DNA from: Pustulibacterium marinum
Lineage (GTDB): Bacteria > Bacteroidota > Bacteroidia > Flavobacteriales > Flavobacteriaceae
Direction: 5' to 3'
Length of the DNA: 64,000 nucleotides
Assembly (NCBI RefSeq): GCF_900116665.1
Contig: NZ_FPBK01000011.1
Location: 96,384 to 160,383, forward strand
The notes beneath the pieces are model-generated. The model saw only the letters and a program-made list of their open reading frames with translations, had not been told where the DNA came from and made no database searches. The translations under genes and the position numbers were made by a program. Positions 9,373 through 18,049 of this stretch are shown in pieces; position 1 is the stretch's first letter, and the number at the start of each line of letters is the position of its first letter.

Positions 9373-9816
9373 TTACGATTCTGAATATATTTTTCTCTCT
9401 GTAATAAGTGTGTTAATGGTTTCGGTAACTTCAAAAAAGTGTCGTAACTTTTCTTCGGAAACCTCGTTGCGAATAGCTTCATTGAATTGTAAAACAACGG
9501 TTTTAGAAACTTCTCTTTTCTCTTTTCCAAAGTCGGTAAGACAAATGAGAACACTACGGCCGTCTTGCGGGTTACGTTTTCGTTCTATCAACCCTTTTTC
9601 TTCCATAGTTTTTAAAATTCTGGAAAGGCTGGTAGCTTCCATTCCCATTTTGGGACCTAGTGCCGTAGACGGTGTACCTTTTTCTTTATCGATACTTAAT
9701 AACGTAAGTCCGGTAGCCATGGTGGTTCCAAATTTACCGGCTTCTTCGTTGTACATTCTTGCAACAGCTTGCCAAGTTGCGCGCAACGCATAATCTATGG
9801 ATTCTTCTCTTTTCAT
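9373..9816 (-). CDS. MarR-family transcriptional regulator of the beta-oxidation operon
   Basis: A 147-residue winged-helix regulator. The recognition-helix region reads MGMEATSLSRILKTMEEKGL and is followed by the MarR wing IERKRNPQDGRSVLICLTDFG. It is the first gene of the operon that continues with the HAD-ECH, thiolase and acyl-CoA dehydrogenase genes. A perfect 10+2+10 palindrome lies 33 bp upstream of its start and overlaps the promoter. The simplest reading is an autoregulated repressor released by acyl-CoA or fatty acid; the ligand is inferred from context only. Confidence 0.9.
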   Translation of the reverse strand: MKREESIDYALRATWQAVARMYNEEAGKFGTTMATGLTLLSIDKEKGTPSTALGPKMGMEATSLSRILKTMEEKGLIERKRNPQDGRSVLICLTDFGKEKREVSKTVVLQFNEAIRNEVSEEKLRHFFEVTETINTLITERKIYSES

Positions 9817-9834
9817 TTTTGAAAGCTAGATATC

Positions 9835-9842
9835 CAAATATA
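9835..9842 (-). promoter_or_regulatory. -7 promoter element of the MarR/beta-oxidation operon
   Basis: On the minus strand this reads TATATTTG, an exact match to the Bacteroidota -7 consensus TAnnTTTG. It lies 19 bp upstream of the MarR start codon. The adjacent palindrome at 9849-9870 fills the spacer up to the expected -33 region. Confidence 0.65.
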
Positions 9843-9848
9843 GTAAAA

Positions 9849-9870
9849 TTTATTATGCACGCATAATAAA
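9849..9870. promoter_or_regulatory. Probable MarR operator (perfect palindrome)
   Basis: The two arms TTTATTATGC and GCATAATAAA are perfect reverse complements separated by 2 bp. The site sits immediately upstream of the -7 element of the MarR gene's own promoter. The size and location fit a MarR dimer site that blocks RNA polymerase. Confidence 0.75.
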
Positions 9871-9928
9871 ATGAATGTTAAATTTTAAAGATAATTTAAA
9901 ATTTAAATAGTTCTTTGAGTATAACCAT

Positions 9929-9956
9929 AAAAAAACTCCTCTTAAATTGAGGAGTT
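9929..9956 (-). terminator. Intrinsic terminator of the acyl-CoA ligase gene
   Basis: An 8-bp stem (AACTCCTC / GAGGAGTT) with a 7-nt loop lies 11 bp past the ligase stop. On the minus strand a run of seven T follows. It separates the ligase gene from the downstream MarR operon, which therefore needs its own promoter. Confidence 0.85.
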
Positions 9957-9966
9957 CTTCTTTTTG

Positions 9967-11745
9967 TTAATTTGATTTGTTATAAATTTTATCGTAGAGA
10001 TCTTTATACTTTTCCTTAATAATACGTCTTTTCAATTTTAAAGTAGGAGTTAAATGGCCTTCATCTATGCTCCAAATGTCTGGAGTAAGTTCAAACGCCT
10101 TTACCTTTTCCCATTTTCCAAAACGTTCATTGAAGCAAATAACTTCTTCATTGATTCGTTCTATTACCTTTTCATTCTTTGAAATTTCCGAAGGTGTATT
10201 TCCAATGGAGTAATTATGTCTTTTTGCCCATTCCTGAACAAATTCAAAATTTGGTTGAATAAACGCAGCCGGCATTTTTTCGCCTTCACCAATCACCATT
10301 ATTTGTTCTATAAAACGAGATTGTTTCATTTCGTTTTCAATAATTTGAGGAGCTACATATTTTCCACCAGAGGTTTTGAACATTTCTTTCTTTCGATCGG
10401 TAATTTTTAGAAAACCTTGATGATCTATTTCCCCGATATCTCCTGTATGAAAATATCCATCGGTGATTACTTCTTTGGTTTTTACTTCATCTTTGTAATA
10501 TCCCATCATAATATTGGGACCTTTACATAGAATTTCACCGTCTTCTGCGATTTTTACTTTGACACCCGGAATCATTTTACCTACAGTGCCAATTTTCCAA
10601 CCTTTTTTACGTTGATCGTTCACCGCAATAACGGGAGAAGTCTCTGTGAGTCCGTAACCCTCCATCACTGGTAAGCCTGCTGCACCAAACAAGCGCGCTA
10701 ATCTTGGTTGTAGCGCAGCACTTCCGGAAACTAAAATATCAATATTTCCTCCGAAAGCGGCTTGCCATTTAGAGAAAATGAGTTTTCTGGCGATTTTTAA
10801 TTGTAATTCGTACCAAAATCCATTAGCCCCGTAAGGTTCAAATTTAGCTCCAAGATTTACGGACCACATGAAGAGTGCTTTTTTGATACCTGTTAACGAA
10901 ATTCCGGTACTGTAAATTTTATCATATACTTTTTCCAACAATCTAGGTACCACCGTCATTACATTGGGTTGTACTTCTTTCATGTTTTCACTCATTTTGT
11001 CGATTGATTCGGCAAAATAAATAGAGATACCGTTGTATTGATAAATGTATGTAACCATGCGCTCAAACACGTGGCAAATAGGTAAAAAGCTTAAAGCTCT
11101 TGAGTTTCCTTGGTTTAAAGGTACTCTTGATTGACTACCCAAAACATCTGATACAATGTTTTTATGACTTAACATTACACCTTTCGGCGTTCCTGTGGTA
11201 CCAGAAGTGTAGATAATGGTTGCTAAATCGTCTTCAGAAATAGCAGCTTTTCTTTGTTCCACTGCTTCTTGATGAGCTGTATTTTCCCCAATAGTTAAAA
11301 GCGTTTCCCAATGTAGTTCGCCTTCAATCTCATCTAAAGTATAAATAACCTCTACTTTAGTGTTGGTTACAATGCTTTTTAATTTTTGCAAAACTTCAAC
11401 ATCAGAAACAATACAAATTTTGGCTTCAGAATGATTTAGAATATATTCATATTCTTGTTCTGAAATAGTAGGATATATAGGAATATTCTGTGCGCCAACT
11501 TGTAAAATTCCTATATCTAAAATATGCCATTCGGTACGGTTTGTAGAGGTAATAATCGCAATTTTGTCATTGGGTTGAATGCCTTTTGCAATAAGCGCTC
11601 TACTGATTTGATTTGCCTTTGCGATATATTCTGAACTACTGGTAGCAATCCAATTTCCATTTCGTTTTACGGCGAAAGCATTGTCAATATTGTAATGTTC
11701 CTTTTGATAATAAGGAATATCGAAAATTCTTGAAATCGATGTCAT
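9967..11745 (-). CDS. Long-chain fatty-acid--CoA ligase (AMP-forming)
   Basis: An adenylate-forming enzyme of 592 residues that activates fatty acids to acyl-CoA. The P-loop-like motif IIYTSGTTGTPKGVMLSHKN is at about 178-197, the second core motif is GYGLTETSPVI, and the hinge region reads GYFHTGDIGEIDHQGFLKITDRKKEMFKTSGGKY. Length and motifs match the long-chain (FAA1-like) group common in Bacteroidota rather than short-chain acetyl-CoA synthetases. It lies upstream of the beta-oxidation operon on the same strand but is separated by a terminator and the MarR promoter. It would feed acyl-CoA into that pathway. Confidence 0.9.
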   Translation of the reverse strand: MTSISRIFDIPYYQKEHYNIDNAFAVKRNGNWIATSSSEYIAKANQISRALIAKGIQPNDKIAIITSTNRTEWHILDIGILQVGAQNIPIYPTISEQEYEYILNHSEAKICIVSDVEVLQKLKSIVTNTKVEVIYTLDEIEGELHWETLLTIGENTAHQEAVEQRKAAISEDDLATIIYTSGTTGTPKGVMLSHKNIVSDVLGSQSRVPLNQGNSRALSFLPICHVFERMVTYIYQYNGISIYFAESIDKMSENMKEVQPNVMTVVPRLLEKVYDKIYSTGISLTGIKKALFMWSVNLGAKFEPYGANGFWYELQLKIARKLIFSKWQAAFGGNIDILVSGSAALQPRLARLFGAAGLPVMEGYGLTETSPVIAVNDQRKKGWKIGTVGKMIPGVKVKIAEDGEILCKGPNIMMGYYKDEVKTKEVITDGYFHTGDIGEIDHQGFLKITDRKKEMFKTSGGKYVAPQIIENEMKQSRFIEQIMVIGEGEKMPAAFIQPNFEFVQEWAKRHNYSIGNTPSEISKNEKVIERINEEVICFNERFGKWEKVKAFELTPDIWSIDEGHLTPTLKLKRRIIKEKYKDLYDKIYNKSN

Positions 11746-12074
11746 TTTTCGGGTTTGAAAAGTATTGCAAATTATGAAATAATAATTCTATTACAAATAG
11801 GTTTTGTTAAAAATAGGTGTTAAAAATAAAGAATTATGCAAATTAAAGTAAATAAAAGTTTAAAATTTCATCAATATTTTAATTATGGACAGAAATGAAT
11901 AGTGCTTCAAAAATTTCCTTTTATATTTATTCTTGCAAAAATAGTGATGTTTCAAACGTTTTTTTCAATGTAAACATTTATTATATTATGACAAATGTCA
12001 GTTAGCACTTATAGCTTTCAGGGTACATTTGTAATACAAAACGAGCAACTAACTAACATTATAACGTAAATTTT
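11746..12074. other. Divergent promoter region between the acyl-CoA ligase and the AspT-like transporter
   Basis: A 329-bp AT-rich gap without a supportable gene. It contains an exact TAnnTTTG element and an upstream 5+2+5 palindrome for the transporter (listed separately). No clear promoter for the ligase was recognised on the minus strand. Confidence 0.6.
11989..12031 (+). promoter_or_regulatory. Promoter and possible operator of the AspT-like transporter
   Basis: TACATTTG at 12024-12031 matches the Bacteroidota -7 consensus exactly and lies 43 bp before the start codon. A small palindrome, TGACA-AA-TGTCA at 11989-12000, lies about 24 bp further upstream, overlapping or just upstream of the expected -33 position. 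A regulator binding there is plausible but not shown. Confidence 0.55.
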
Positions 12075-13673
12075 ATGGATCTACTAAACACAAGTTATCT
12101 GGCATTATTTCTTATAATTTGTCTTGGTTTTATACTGGGTAATATCAAAATTAAAGGAATTTCTTTAGACATTTCTGCTATCATTTTTGTGGCTTTGATA
12201 TTTGGTCATTTTAATATTGCATTACCCAATATTCTTGAGAAAATAGGACTCATTCTTTTCATTTACACAATTGGCTTGCAAGCTGGTCCCGGTTTTTTTG
12301 ATTCTTTTAGAAGTCAGGGCAAAAACTTGGTGATTATGGCTTTTGTAGTAGTGTTATCGGCAGCTTTATTAACGTTATGCGCTATTTTATTTTTAGGTAT
12401 AGAAAAACCTATTGCTATTGGTCTGTTATCTGGAGCTTTAACAAGTACGCCTGGTTTAGCAGCTGCCATAGATGTAACTCATAGTACTTTGGCATCTATT
12501 GGTTATGGTATTGCGTATCCTTTTGGTGTGATAGGAGTAATCTTGTTTGTACGTTTATATCCTAAAATTTTTAGGGTAGATATTGCAAAGGAAGAAAAAG
12601 CGTATAGCGATAAAACTTCGATGAATTTTGAACCTTTATCCACTAGGAATTTCAAAGTTGAGCATGAAGGCGCTATTGATAAAACAATTGGTGAATTGCG
12701 TGTAAGATCTATGACAAAAGGAGTGATTTCTCGTGTGATGCACGAAGGAGAAGCATTTACACCTACGCAAAAAACGGTTTTACGAAAGGGAGATTTTATA
12801 AAAGCAGTTGGTACTCAGGAAGCTTTACGTAGAATAGAATTATTGATAGGACACCCTGCAAAAGTGGATGTTCCACTTGGAAAGAACTATGTAGTTCAAT
12901 CGTACCTGATCACAAAGCCAGAGCTGGTTAACAAATATCTGGGTGAATTAAATCTAAGAAGTAGTTATGATGCTACAGTTACTAGATTGAGACGTAGTGG
13001 AATTGAATTAGCTCCGAGTCCAAATTTGAAACTTCAAATGGGTGATAAATTAATGATAGCTTGTTCTAAAGATCATATAGAACAAATCTCAAAATTATTG
13101 GGTGATAATAATTCAAAATTATCAGATACTAACTTTTTTCCGATTGCAACTGGTATTGTTTTGGGAATATTATTGGGGAAAGTTTCATTATCTTTTGGTT
13201 CCTCTTTCGAATTTAGTTTAGGACTTACAGGCGGTATATTAATCATATCTATGATGTTGGGACGTCTCGGTAAAACAGGGCCAATATTATGGACAATGAG
13301 TGGAAGCGCCAATCAACTCTTAAGACAATTAGGTTTAATGTTGTTTTTAGCATCGGTAGGTACAAAAGCCGGCGCCACCCTGGTAGATACTTTTCATGAA
13401 TATGGAATTCAGTTATTTTTAGTTGGCGGTGTAATTACACTGGTTCCAATGATTCTTGCTGCTCTAGTTGCACGAATGTTTTTAAAGGTAAATGTACTTT
13501 CAATGTTGGGGACCATCACAGGAGCAATGACGAGTACTCCAGGGCTTGCAGCAACCGATTCTATGACCGAATGTGGGGCGCCGTCTGTAGCTTATGCAAC
13601 AGTATATCCAATAGCTATGGTAGTTTTAATTATTTGTACTCAACTTTTAGGATTAATAGGAGTTCTTTTCTAA
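12075..13673 (+). CDS. Putative transporter of the aspartate:alanine exchanger (AspT/YidE) family with RCK_C domains
   Basis: A 532-residue membrane protein with the duplicated architecture of the AAEx family. The N-terminal half has about five hydrophobic segments and the motif GALTSTPGLAA (about 120-130). Two RCK_C/TrkA_C-like soluble domains follow at about 190-340. The C-terminal half has further segments and the matching motif GAMTSTPGLAA (about 483-493). The paired TSTPGL motifs show the internal duplication directly. Characterised relatives exchange dicarboxylic amino acids; the substrate here is unknown. It is a single gene, ending at a terminator. Confidence 0.88.
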   Translation: MDLLNTSYLALFLIICLGFILGNIKIKGISLDISAIIFVALIFGHFNIALPNILEKIGLILFIYTIGLQAGPGFFDSFRSQGKNLVIMAFVVVLSAALLTLCAILFLGIEKPIAIGLLSGALTSTPGLAAAIDVTHSTLASIGYGIAYPFGVIGVILFVRLYPKIFRVDIAKEEKAYSDKTSMNFEPLSTRNFKVEHEGAIDKTIGELRVRSMTKGVISRVMHEGEAFTPTQKTVLRKGDFIKAVGTQEALRRIELLIGHPAKVDVPLGKNYVVQSYLITKPELVNKYLGELNLRSSYDATVTRLRRSGIELAPSPNLKLQMGDKLMIACSKDHIEQISKLLGDNNSKLSDTNFFPIATGIVLGILLGKVSLSFGSSFEFSLGLTGGILIISMMLGRLGKTGPILWTMSGSANQLLRQLGLMLFLASVGTKAGATLVDTFHEYGIQLFLVGGVITLVPMILAALVARMFLKVNVLSMLGTITGAMTSTPGLAATDSMTECGAPSVAYATVYPIAMVVLIICTQLLGLIGVLF

Positions 13674-13697
13674 TAGTCATCAATTTTACAAACAAAG

Positions 13698-13742
13698 AAA
13701 CCAGACTAGAGATGTTTTTACAACGCTTTAGTTTGGTTTTTT
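13698..13742 (+). terminator. Intrinsic terminator of the AspT-like transporter
   Basis: An 11-bp stem (AAACCAGACTA / TAGTTTGGTTT, one G-T pair) with a 20-nt loop is followed by a T run. It starts 25 bp after the transporter stop codon. Confidence 0.75.
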
Positions 13743-13777
13743 ATTTAAGATAATCTCAGTACTTTTAAATAAAATAG

Positions 13778-14497
13778 ATGATTATGAAAAAATACATTGT
13801 ACTTCTTTTCCTTGTGATAGCTTGTTCAGAAACTAAAAAGGAAACTTCAAAAATAGTACAGAATACTGATGAAATTGGCTTTAATATAGAAGAACAGAAA
13901 GATTCTATTATAACTATCAAAAAACAGGAACCTTCATTAGCAGAGGTAGCAGATACAACTTTTGTTAGACTGGCAAATTATAGTGATGATTTCTTTTATG
14001 ATATGCGATATGCTACCGACAATAATTTCTTAAAATCACAAGTATATGATTGTGCGGAATGTTATACGCGTGCTAAAACTGCACAACAGTTGATAAAAGC
14101 GAATGAAGAATTTATGAAAGATGGATATCACATCAAATTTTACGATTGCTACAGACCGCTAGATGTTCAAAAGAAAATGTGGAAGATTGTTCCAAATGCA
14201 ATGTACGTAGCCAATCCTGCTAAGGGCTCTATTCATAACAAAGGAGGTGCTGTGGATATTACGTTGGTAGATAGTTCAGGTAACGAATTACCTATGGGAA
14301 CTGGATTTGATTTCTTCGGACAGAAAGCTCACCACACTTATAATGATTTGCCAGAGGAGATATTAAGTAACAGAAAATACCTTAAATCTACCATGGAAAA
14401 ATATGGTTTTCAAGCTATAGAAAGTGAGTGGTGGCATTACAATCTTGCCGCGATGACCGGAGCCAAAGTTGCTAATTTTAATTGGGAATGTAATTAA
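13778..14497 (+). CDS. D-alanyl-D-alanine dipeptidase (VanX/DdpX-like), lipoprotein
   Basis: A zinc D,D-dipeptidase of peptidase family M15D, 239 residues. The core YDCYRPLDVQ contains the conserved Arg (126). Zinc ligands are His153 and Asp160 in SIHNKGGAVDI and His220 in SEWWH, with catalytic Glu217 in the same motif. The first 16 residues form a lipoprotein signal ending in VIAC, so the enzyme is anchored in the envelope. A second ATG two codons downstream is an equally possible start. Outside vancomycin clusters such enzymes cleave D-Ala-D-Ala released from wall turnover, which fits the convergent GH3/beta-lactamase gene whose stop overlaps this one by 4 bp. Confidence 0.9.
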   Translation: MIMKKYIVLLFLVIACSETKKETSKIVQNTDEIGFNIEEQKDSIITIKKQEPSLAEVADTTFVRLANYSDDFFYDMRYATDNNFLKSQVYDCAECYTRAKTAQQLIKANEEFMKDGYHIKFYDCYRPLDVQKKMWKIVPNAMYVANPAKGSIHNKGGAVDITLVDSSGNELPMGTGFDFFGQKAHHTYNDLPEEILSNRKYLKSTMEKYGFQAIESEWWHYNLAAMTGAKVANFNWECN

Positions 14498-17406
14498 TCA
14501 ATGATGGCTTCATAAATGAGTTCTTGAATATCGGTTCTTATATTTTCCGTAATCAACTTATGATTTTCTTGAGTAGGATATACTCTGTTTGAAAGAAATA
14601 CATAAATCAGTTCATTATCAGGATCTGCCCAGGTATAAGTTCCTGTAAAGCCGCTGTGGCCAAAACTACTTAAAGGAACACAACCACAGGTATTTGAAGA
14701 GCTTCCATCTGGTTCTGGCTTATCAAAACCAACACCACGTCTTATGTCTTCGGTACAATAATAACACGTGTTGAACATATCCATGGTTTCTGGCGTAAAG
14801 TAGCGTTTGCCACCATAAAATCCTTTCTGAAGATACATCTGCATGATCTTGGCAATATCATTTGAATTACTAAAAATTCCTGCATGTCCGCCAACGCCAT
14901 CTAACATAGCCGCACCCATGTCGTGTACAAATCCATGAACAGTTTGATGACGATAATAAGTATCTGTTTCCGTAGGAGCAATTTCTACTTTGGTAAACTT
15001 AGTCAATGGATTGTAAAGCGTATGATTTGCACCTAGAGACTGGTACAAATCTCTTTGAACCAAAGTATCCAATCTTGTTTTATAGTGTTTTTCCAAATAT
15101 CTTTTCAAAATAAAATACCCTAGATCACTGTATTTATATTTCCTTTTAGATAGTAATTTACTATCATAAATTTGTTGATAGATAGAATCTTTGTAGTCCG
15201 TTCTCATGTACAGGCTATCACTTACTTGAACTTCAAAACCAACTTCTGGTCTAGTTCTGTAATACGTAGTATCTGGCATGTGTTTTTTGTCTAAAGTATA
15301 AACATAAAACGGAATCCAGGCTTCCAAACGTCCGGTATGTGTAAGTAAGTCTAGTAAACTAATATTGCCTTTATTGGTGTTTTCTAATTCTGGAAGAAGC
15401 TTTTTAAGTTTTGTATTTAAATTGATTTTTTCTTCCTCAACAGTTTTCATCATTTCGGGAAGCGTAGCAAGTATTTTGGTTAGCGATGCAACGTCGTACA
15501 AGTCGGTATTCATCACTTGTACTTTTTTATCATAGGTGTGATAACCGAAACTCTTGTTATAAACCACTTTACCTTTTCTAGCTACCAAAATTTGCATTCC
15601 CGGAGCCATTTTGCGATCAATTACCTTTTTAGTGATTAAATCAATCTTAGCCAGTTTTTCAGAACTTAATCCTACGCTTTCTGGTATTCCATATTGTAGT
15701 CTAGATAAAGGATTGGTTCCAATACATGTGTTTACAGGAAAATCTTCATTGGCCGTAACTGGTAATCTTCCTTCGGCAGGAATGGCTCCAAAAATGATTT
15801 CGGCAGATTTTTCCTGAGCAATTTCACTATTTTGATAACTAACAACAACAGAATTAAAATTGGTAGTTGTAGTTAAATCTAGTAGGGCATAGGGCTTCAC
15901 AAAAATATCTAGAATTACATCTTTTTCTCTTGAGAGTTCATAGAGCCAAACCAATTCTTGTTCAGTAAATTGATAATCTTTCCAAGGTGAATCGTTAGAT
16001 CTGTGAAAGCCTATGATTACCGTATTGTAATCTTTCAATTTACCTTTCATTTTATCCAAACGAGCAGTATTTATAGTGTCTACTTGTGCATAAAGTTGTA
16101 GACTGTTCACAAACTTTTCTCCTGAATCATCACCTAGGCCAACGTATGCTATTTTACGCTTGTCTAAATCTCGTAAAGGCAAAAGATCTCCTTTATTTTT
16201 CACTATGGTAATGGCTTTCTCCATTACTTTTTCATACAATAAATCATCGTTGATGCTATTAAGATCTTCAATCAAATGATCTGTTTCTATTGGTTTATAG
16301 TGATTAAGACCAACAAGATATTTAGCCTTCAATATTTTTTTTACTGAATGAGCTAATCGTTCTTCTGTAATCACTTCATTTTCGTACGCTACTTGTAATT
16401 TTTCAGAAGCCTTTGGAATATCTTTAGATATCAGAAGTACATCATTACCAGCAAGAAAAGCTGCAAGATCTACATCTCCAGGTTCACTAAAATTAGAAGC
16501 ACCTTTCATACTTAGGGCGTCTGTGAAAACAAGACCGTTGAATCCCATTTTTTTCTGTAAAAGATCGGTAACTACTTTTTCTGATAGGGAAGTAGGGTAA
16601 CCGGCTCTTGATTCTAGTGCAGGAACGTTTAAGTGTGCAATCATTACACTCGCCAAACCTTGGTCTATGATTTCTTTGTACGGATACAATTCAACATCTT
16701 CAATTCTGTCCAAGCCAAAGCTTAAGGAAGGCAGCGTTTTATGTGAATCTTGATCTGTATCTCCATGACCGGGAAAATGCTTGGCATTTGCAAGAACACC
16801 TGCACTCTGCATTCCGTTCATGAAAGCAATCGCTTTTTGAGTTACATTGTATTTGTCTTCTCCAAAAGATCTATTTCCTATGATGGGATTTTTTGGATTG
16901 GTATTGATATCTACATCTGGAGCAAAATTAATATGAACGCCCAATCTTTTTGCATGTAAGCCAATTCGGTAGCCAACTTCTTCAACGAGCTTGTTGTTTT
17001 CTAAAGCGCCCAACGTCATATTCCATGGAAAAGCGTAGGTAGAATCTAGTCGCATCGCTAATCCCCATTCGGCATCCATACTTACAATTAGAGGAATTTT
17101 TGAATCAGCTTGAAGGTTGTTACACATATTGGCTTGGCGAACGGGTCCACCTTTGGAAAAGATAACGCCACCAATGTGATTTTCTTCAATTAATTTTTTG
17201 ATTCGATCTTCTTCTGCTTGGCCATTTCTTGAAAAAACATCTACAATAAATAGTTGCCCTATTTTTTCTTGAAGGGTCATTTGATTATAGACACTATCAA
17301 CCCATTTTTCCTGAGCCTCGGGTTTGTTGGCTAATAATGGATCTATGTGTTGAGAAAATATGGATAGGCTTGAAAGTATTGTAATTACTAAAAGTATGTT
17401 TCGCAT
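14494..17406 (-). CDS. Secreted GH3 beta-N-acetylhexosaminidase fused to a serine beta-lactamase-like domain
   Basis: A 970-residue exported protein with two catalytic modules. Residues 1-18 are a signal peptide. The GH3 domain (about 35-370) has the NagZ dyad motif KHFPGHGDTDQDSH (209-222) and nucleophile Asp296 in VFTDALSMKG. A GH3 C-terminal-like region follows. From about 600 on there is a class-C beta-lactamase/DD-peptidase-like domain with the SxxK motif in VASLTK, YSDLGY, and HSGFTG near the end. The frame extends two codons upstream to a TTG; the ATG at 17406 precedes a better signal peptide. It likely trims muropeptides or other GlcNAc glycans outside the cytoplasm. This fusion recurs in Bacteroidota. 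Confidence 0.9.
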   Translation of the reverse strand: MRNILLVITILSSLSIFSQHIDPLLANKPEAQEKWVDSVYNQMTLQEKIGQLFIVDVFSRNGQAEEDRIKKLIEENHIGGVIFSKGGPVRQANMCNNLQADSKIPLIVSMDAEWGLAMRLDSTYAFPWNMTLGALENNKLVEEVGYRIGLHAKRLGVHINFAPDVDINTNPKNPIIGNRSFGEDKYNVTQKAIAFMNGMQSAGVLANAKHFPGHGDTDQDSHKTLPSLSFGLDRIEDVELYPYKEIIDQGLASVMIAHLNVPALESRAGYPTSLSEKVVTDLLQKKMGFNGLVFTDALSMKGASNFSEPGDVDLAAFLAGNDVLLISKDIPKASEKLQVAYENEVITEERLAHSVKKILKAKYLVGLNHYKPIETDHLIEDLNSINDDLLYEKVMEKAITIVKNKGDLLPLRDLDKRKIAYVGLGDDSGEKFVNSLQLYAQVDTINTARLDKMKGKLKDYNTVIIGFHRSNDSPWKDYQFTEQELVWLYELSREKDVILDIFVKPYALLDLTTTTNFNSVVVSYQNSEIAQEKSAEIIFGAIPAEGRLPVTANEDFPVNTCIGTNPLSRLQYGIPESVGLSSEKLAKIDLITKKVIDRKMAPGMQILVARKGKVVYNKSFGYHTYDKKVQVMNTDLYDVASLTKILATLPEMMKTVEEEKINLNTKLKKLLPELENTNKGNISLLDLLTHTGRLEAWIPFYVYTLDKKHMPDTTYYRTRPEVGFEVQVSDSLYMRTDYKDSIYQQIYDSKLLSKRKYKYSDLGYFILKRYLEKHYKTRLDTLVQRDLYQSLGANHTLYNPLTKFTKVEIAPTETDTYYRHQTVHGFVHDMGAAMLDGVGGHAGIFSNSNDIAKIMQMYLQKGFYGGKRYFTPETMDMFNTCYYCTEDIRRGVGFDKPEPDGSSSNTCGCVPLSSFGHSGFTGTYTWADPDNELIYVFLSNRVYPTQENHKLITENIRTDIQELIYEAIID

Positions 17407-17499
17407 GTTCAATAAATAATCTAGTTATCTGCATGAAAAAATCTTGCCAGATTCTTTCTCCTCTAATTTTGAAAGATACATTGTTGTAACTAAAATAAA

Positions 17500-17536
17500 A
17501 AGCCAAAATTGTGTGAACTATCAACAATTTTGGCTT
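17500..17536 (-). terminator. Intrinsic terminator after the 17561-20718 gene cluster
   Basis: A perfect 13-bp stem (AAGCCAAAATTGT / ACAATTTTGGCTT) with an 11-nt loop lies 24 bp past the stop of the minus-strand gene ending at 17561. On that strand the stem runs into a T-rich tail. Confidence 0.85.
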
Positions 17537-17560
17537 AAAATGAAATATTTTGTGTAAAAC

Positions 17561-18046
17561 TTAATTTAGAAATCTTGAATGCCAACTTTCTGAGGCTGGA
17601 ACTTCCCAAAAGTTCTCATATTCGTATTTATTGGTAACCAAATTATTAAACACAATGGTGTTTTTGGAAACCGATTTGTTCTTCGCCATTTTTTTAAAGT
17701 CGGTCAAAGCTTTGTAAGCAATAAATTCACCTTGTTTAAAAGATACATTCATTTTGTCTAAAAGATCAATCTCATAATCTTTCTCCAATTGTTGTACAAA
17801 AGCTACAGAAGCATCAATGGAACAACCTGTTGCAGCTTGCGTATCTTGATTGATAGCGATAATTAAAAATCTTTTATATTTCAGTTCAAAAGAAGCTTCC
17901 AAATGTGCACCGTGAGCAGTCCATTTGGTAAGAAATTCTTTTGTTTTTTGTTCTATTTCTGAAGTTTCTTCGTCAGTTAAACTTCGATTAGCCTGATAAA
18001 CCCAAATTCGGGAATTTTCTGGTAATGATTCAAAATCTACGTACAT
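17561..18046 (-). CDS. Conserved hypothetical protein (161 aa)
   Basis: A soluble protein of mixed alpha/beta composition with no signal peptide and no membrane segment. Recognisable points are the N-terminal SRIWVYQANRSLTDEE, the central KRFLIIAINQDTQAATGCSID and a C-terminal ENFWEVPASESWHSRFL. Relatives in Flavobacteriaceae are often labelled ABC transporter ATPase, but no Walker A, Walker B or ABC signature is present, so that label should not be carried over. It starts 3 bp after the stop of the CCG-domain iron-sulfur gene and is surely co-transcribed with it, which hints at a role linked to that redox module. Confidence 0.7.
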   Translation of the reverse strand: MYVDFESLPENSRIWVYQANRSLTDEETSEIEQKTKEFLTKWTAHGAHLEASFELKYKRFLIIAINQDTQAATGCSIDASVAFVQQLEKDYEIDLLDKMNVSFKQGEFIAYKALTDFKKMAKNKSVSKNTIVFNNLVTNKYEYENFWEVPASESWHSRFLN

Positions 18047-18049
18047 ATA

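Noticed and set aside
9351..9554. 68-residue N-terminal extension of the HAD-ECH protein
   Set aside because: It overlaps the MarR coding region in another frame and precedes the Rossmann fold with unrelated basic sequence; the ATG at 9350 is the proper start.
13778..14497. Vancomycin resistance cluster
   Set aside because: No VanA-type ligase, VanH dehydrogenase or VanRS pair is nearby; a turnover role is more likely.
17561..18046. ABC transporter ATPase annotation
   Set aside because: No Walker A, Walker B or ABC signature is present in the 161 residues.
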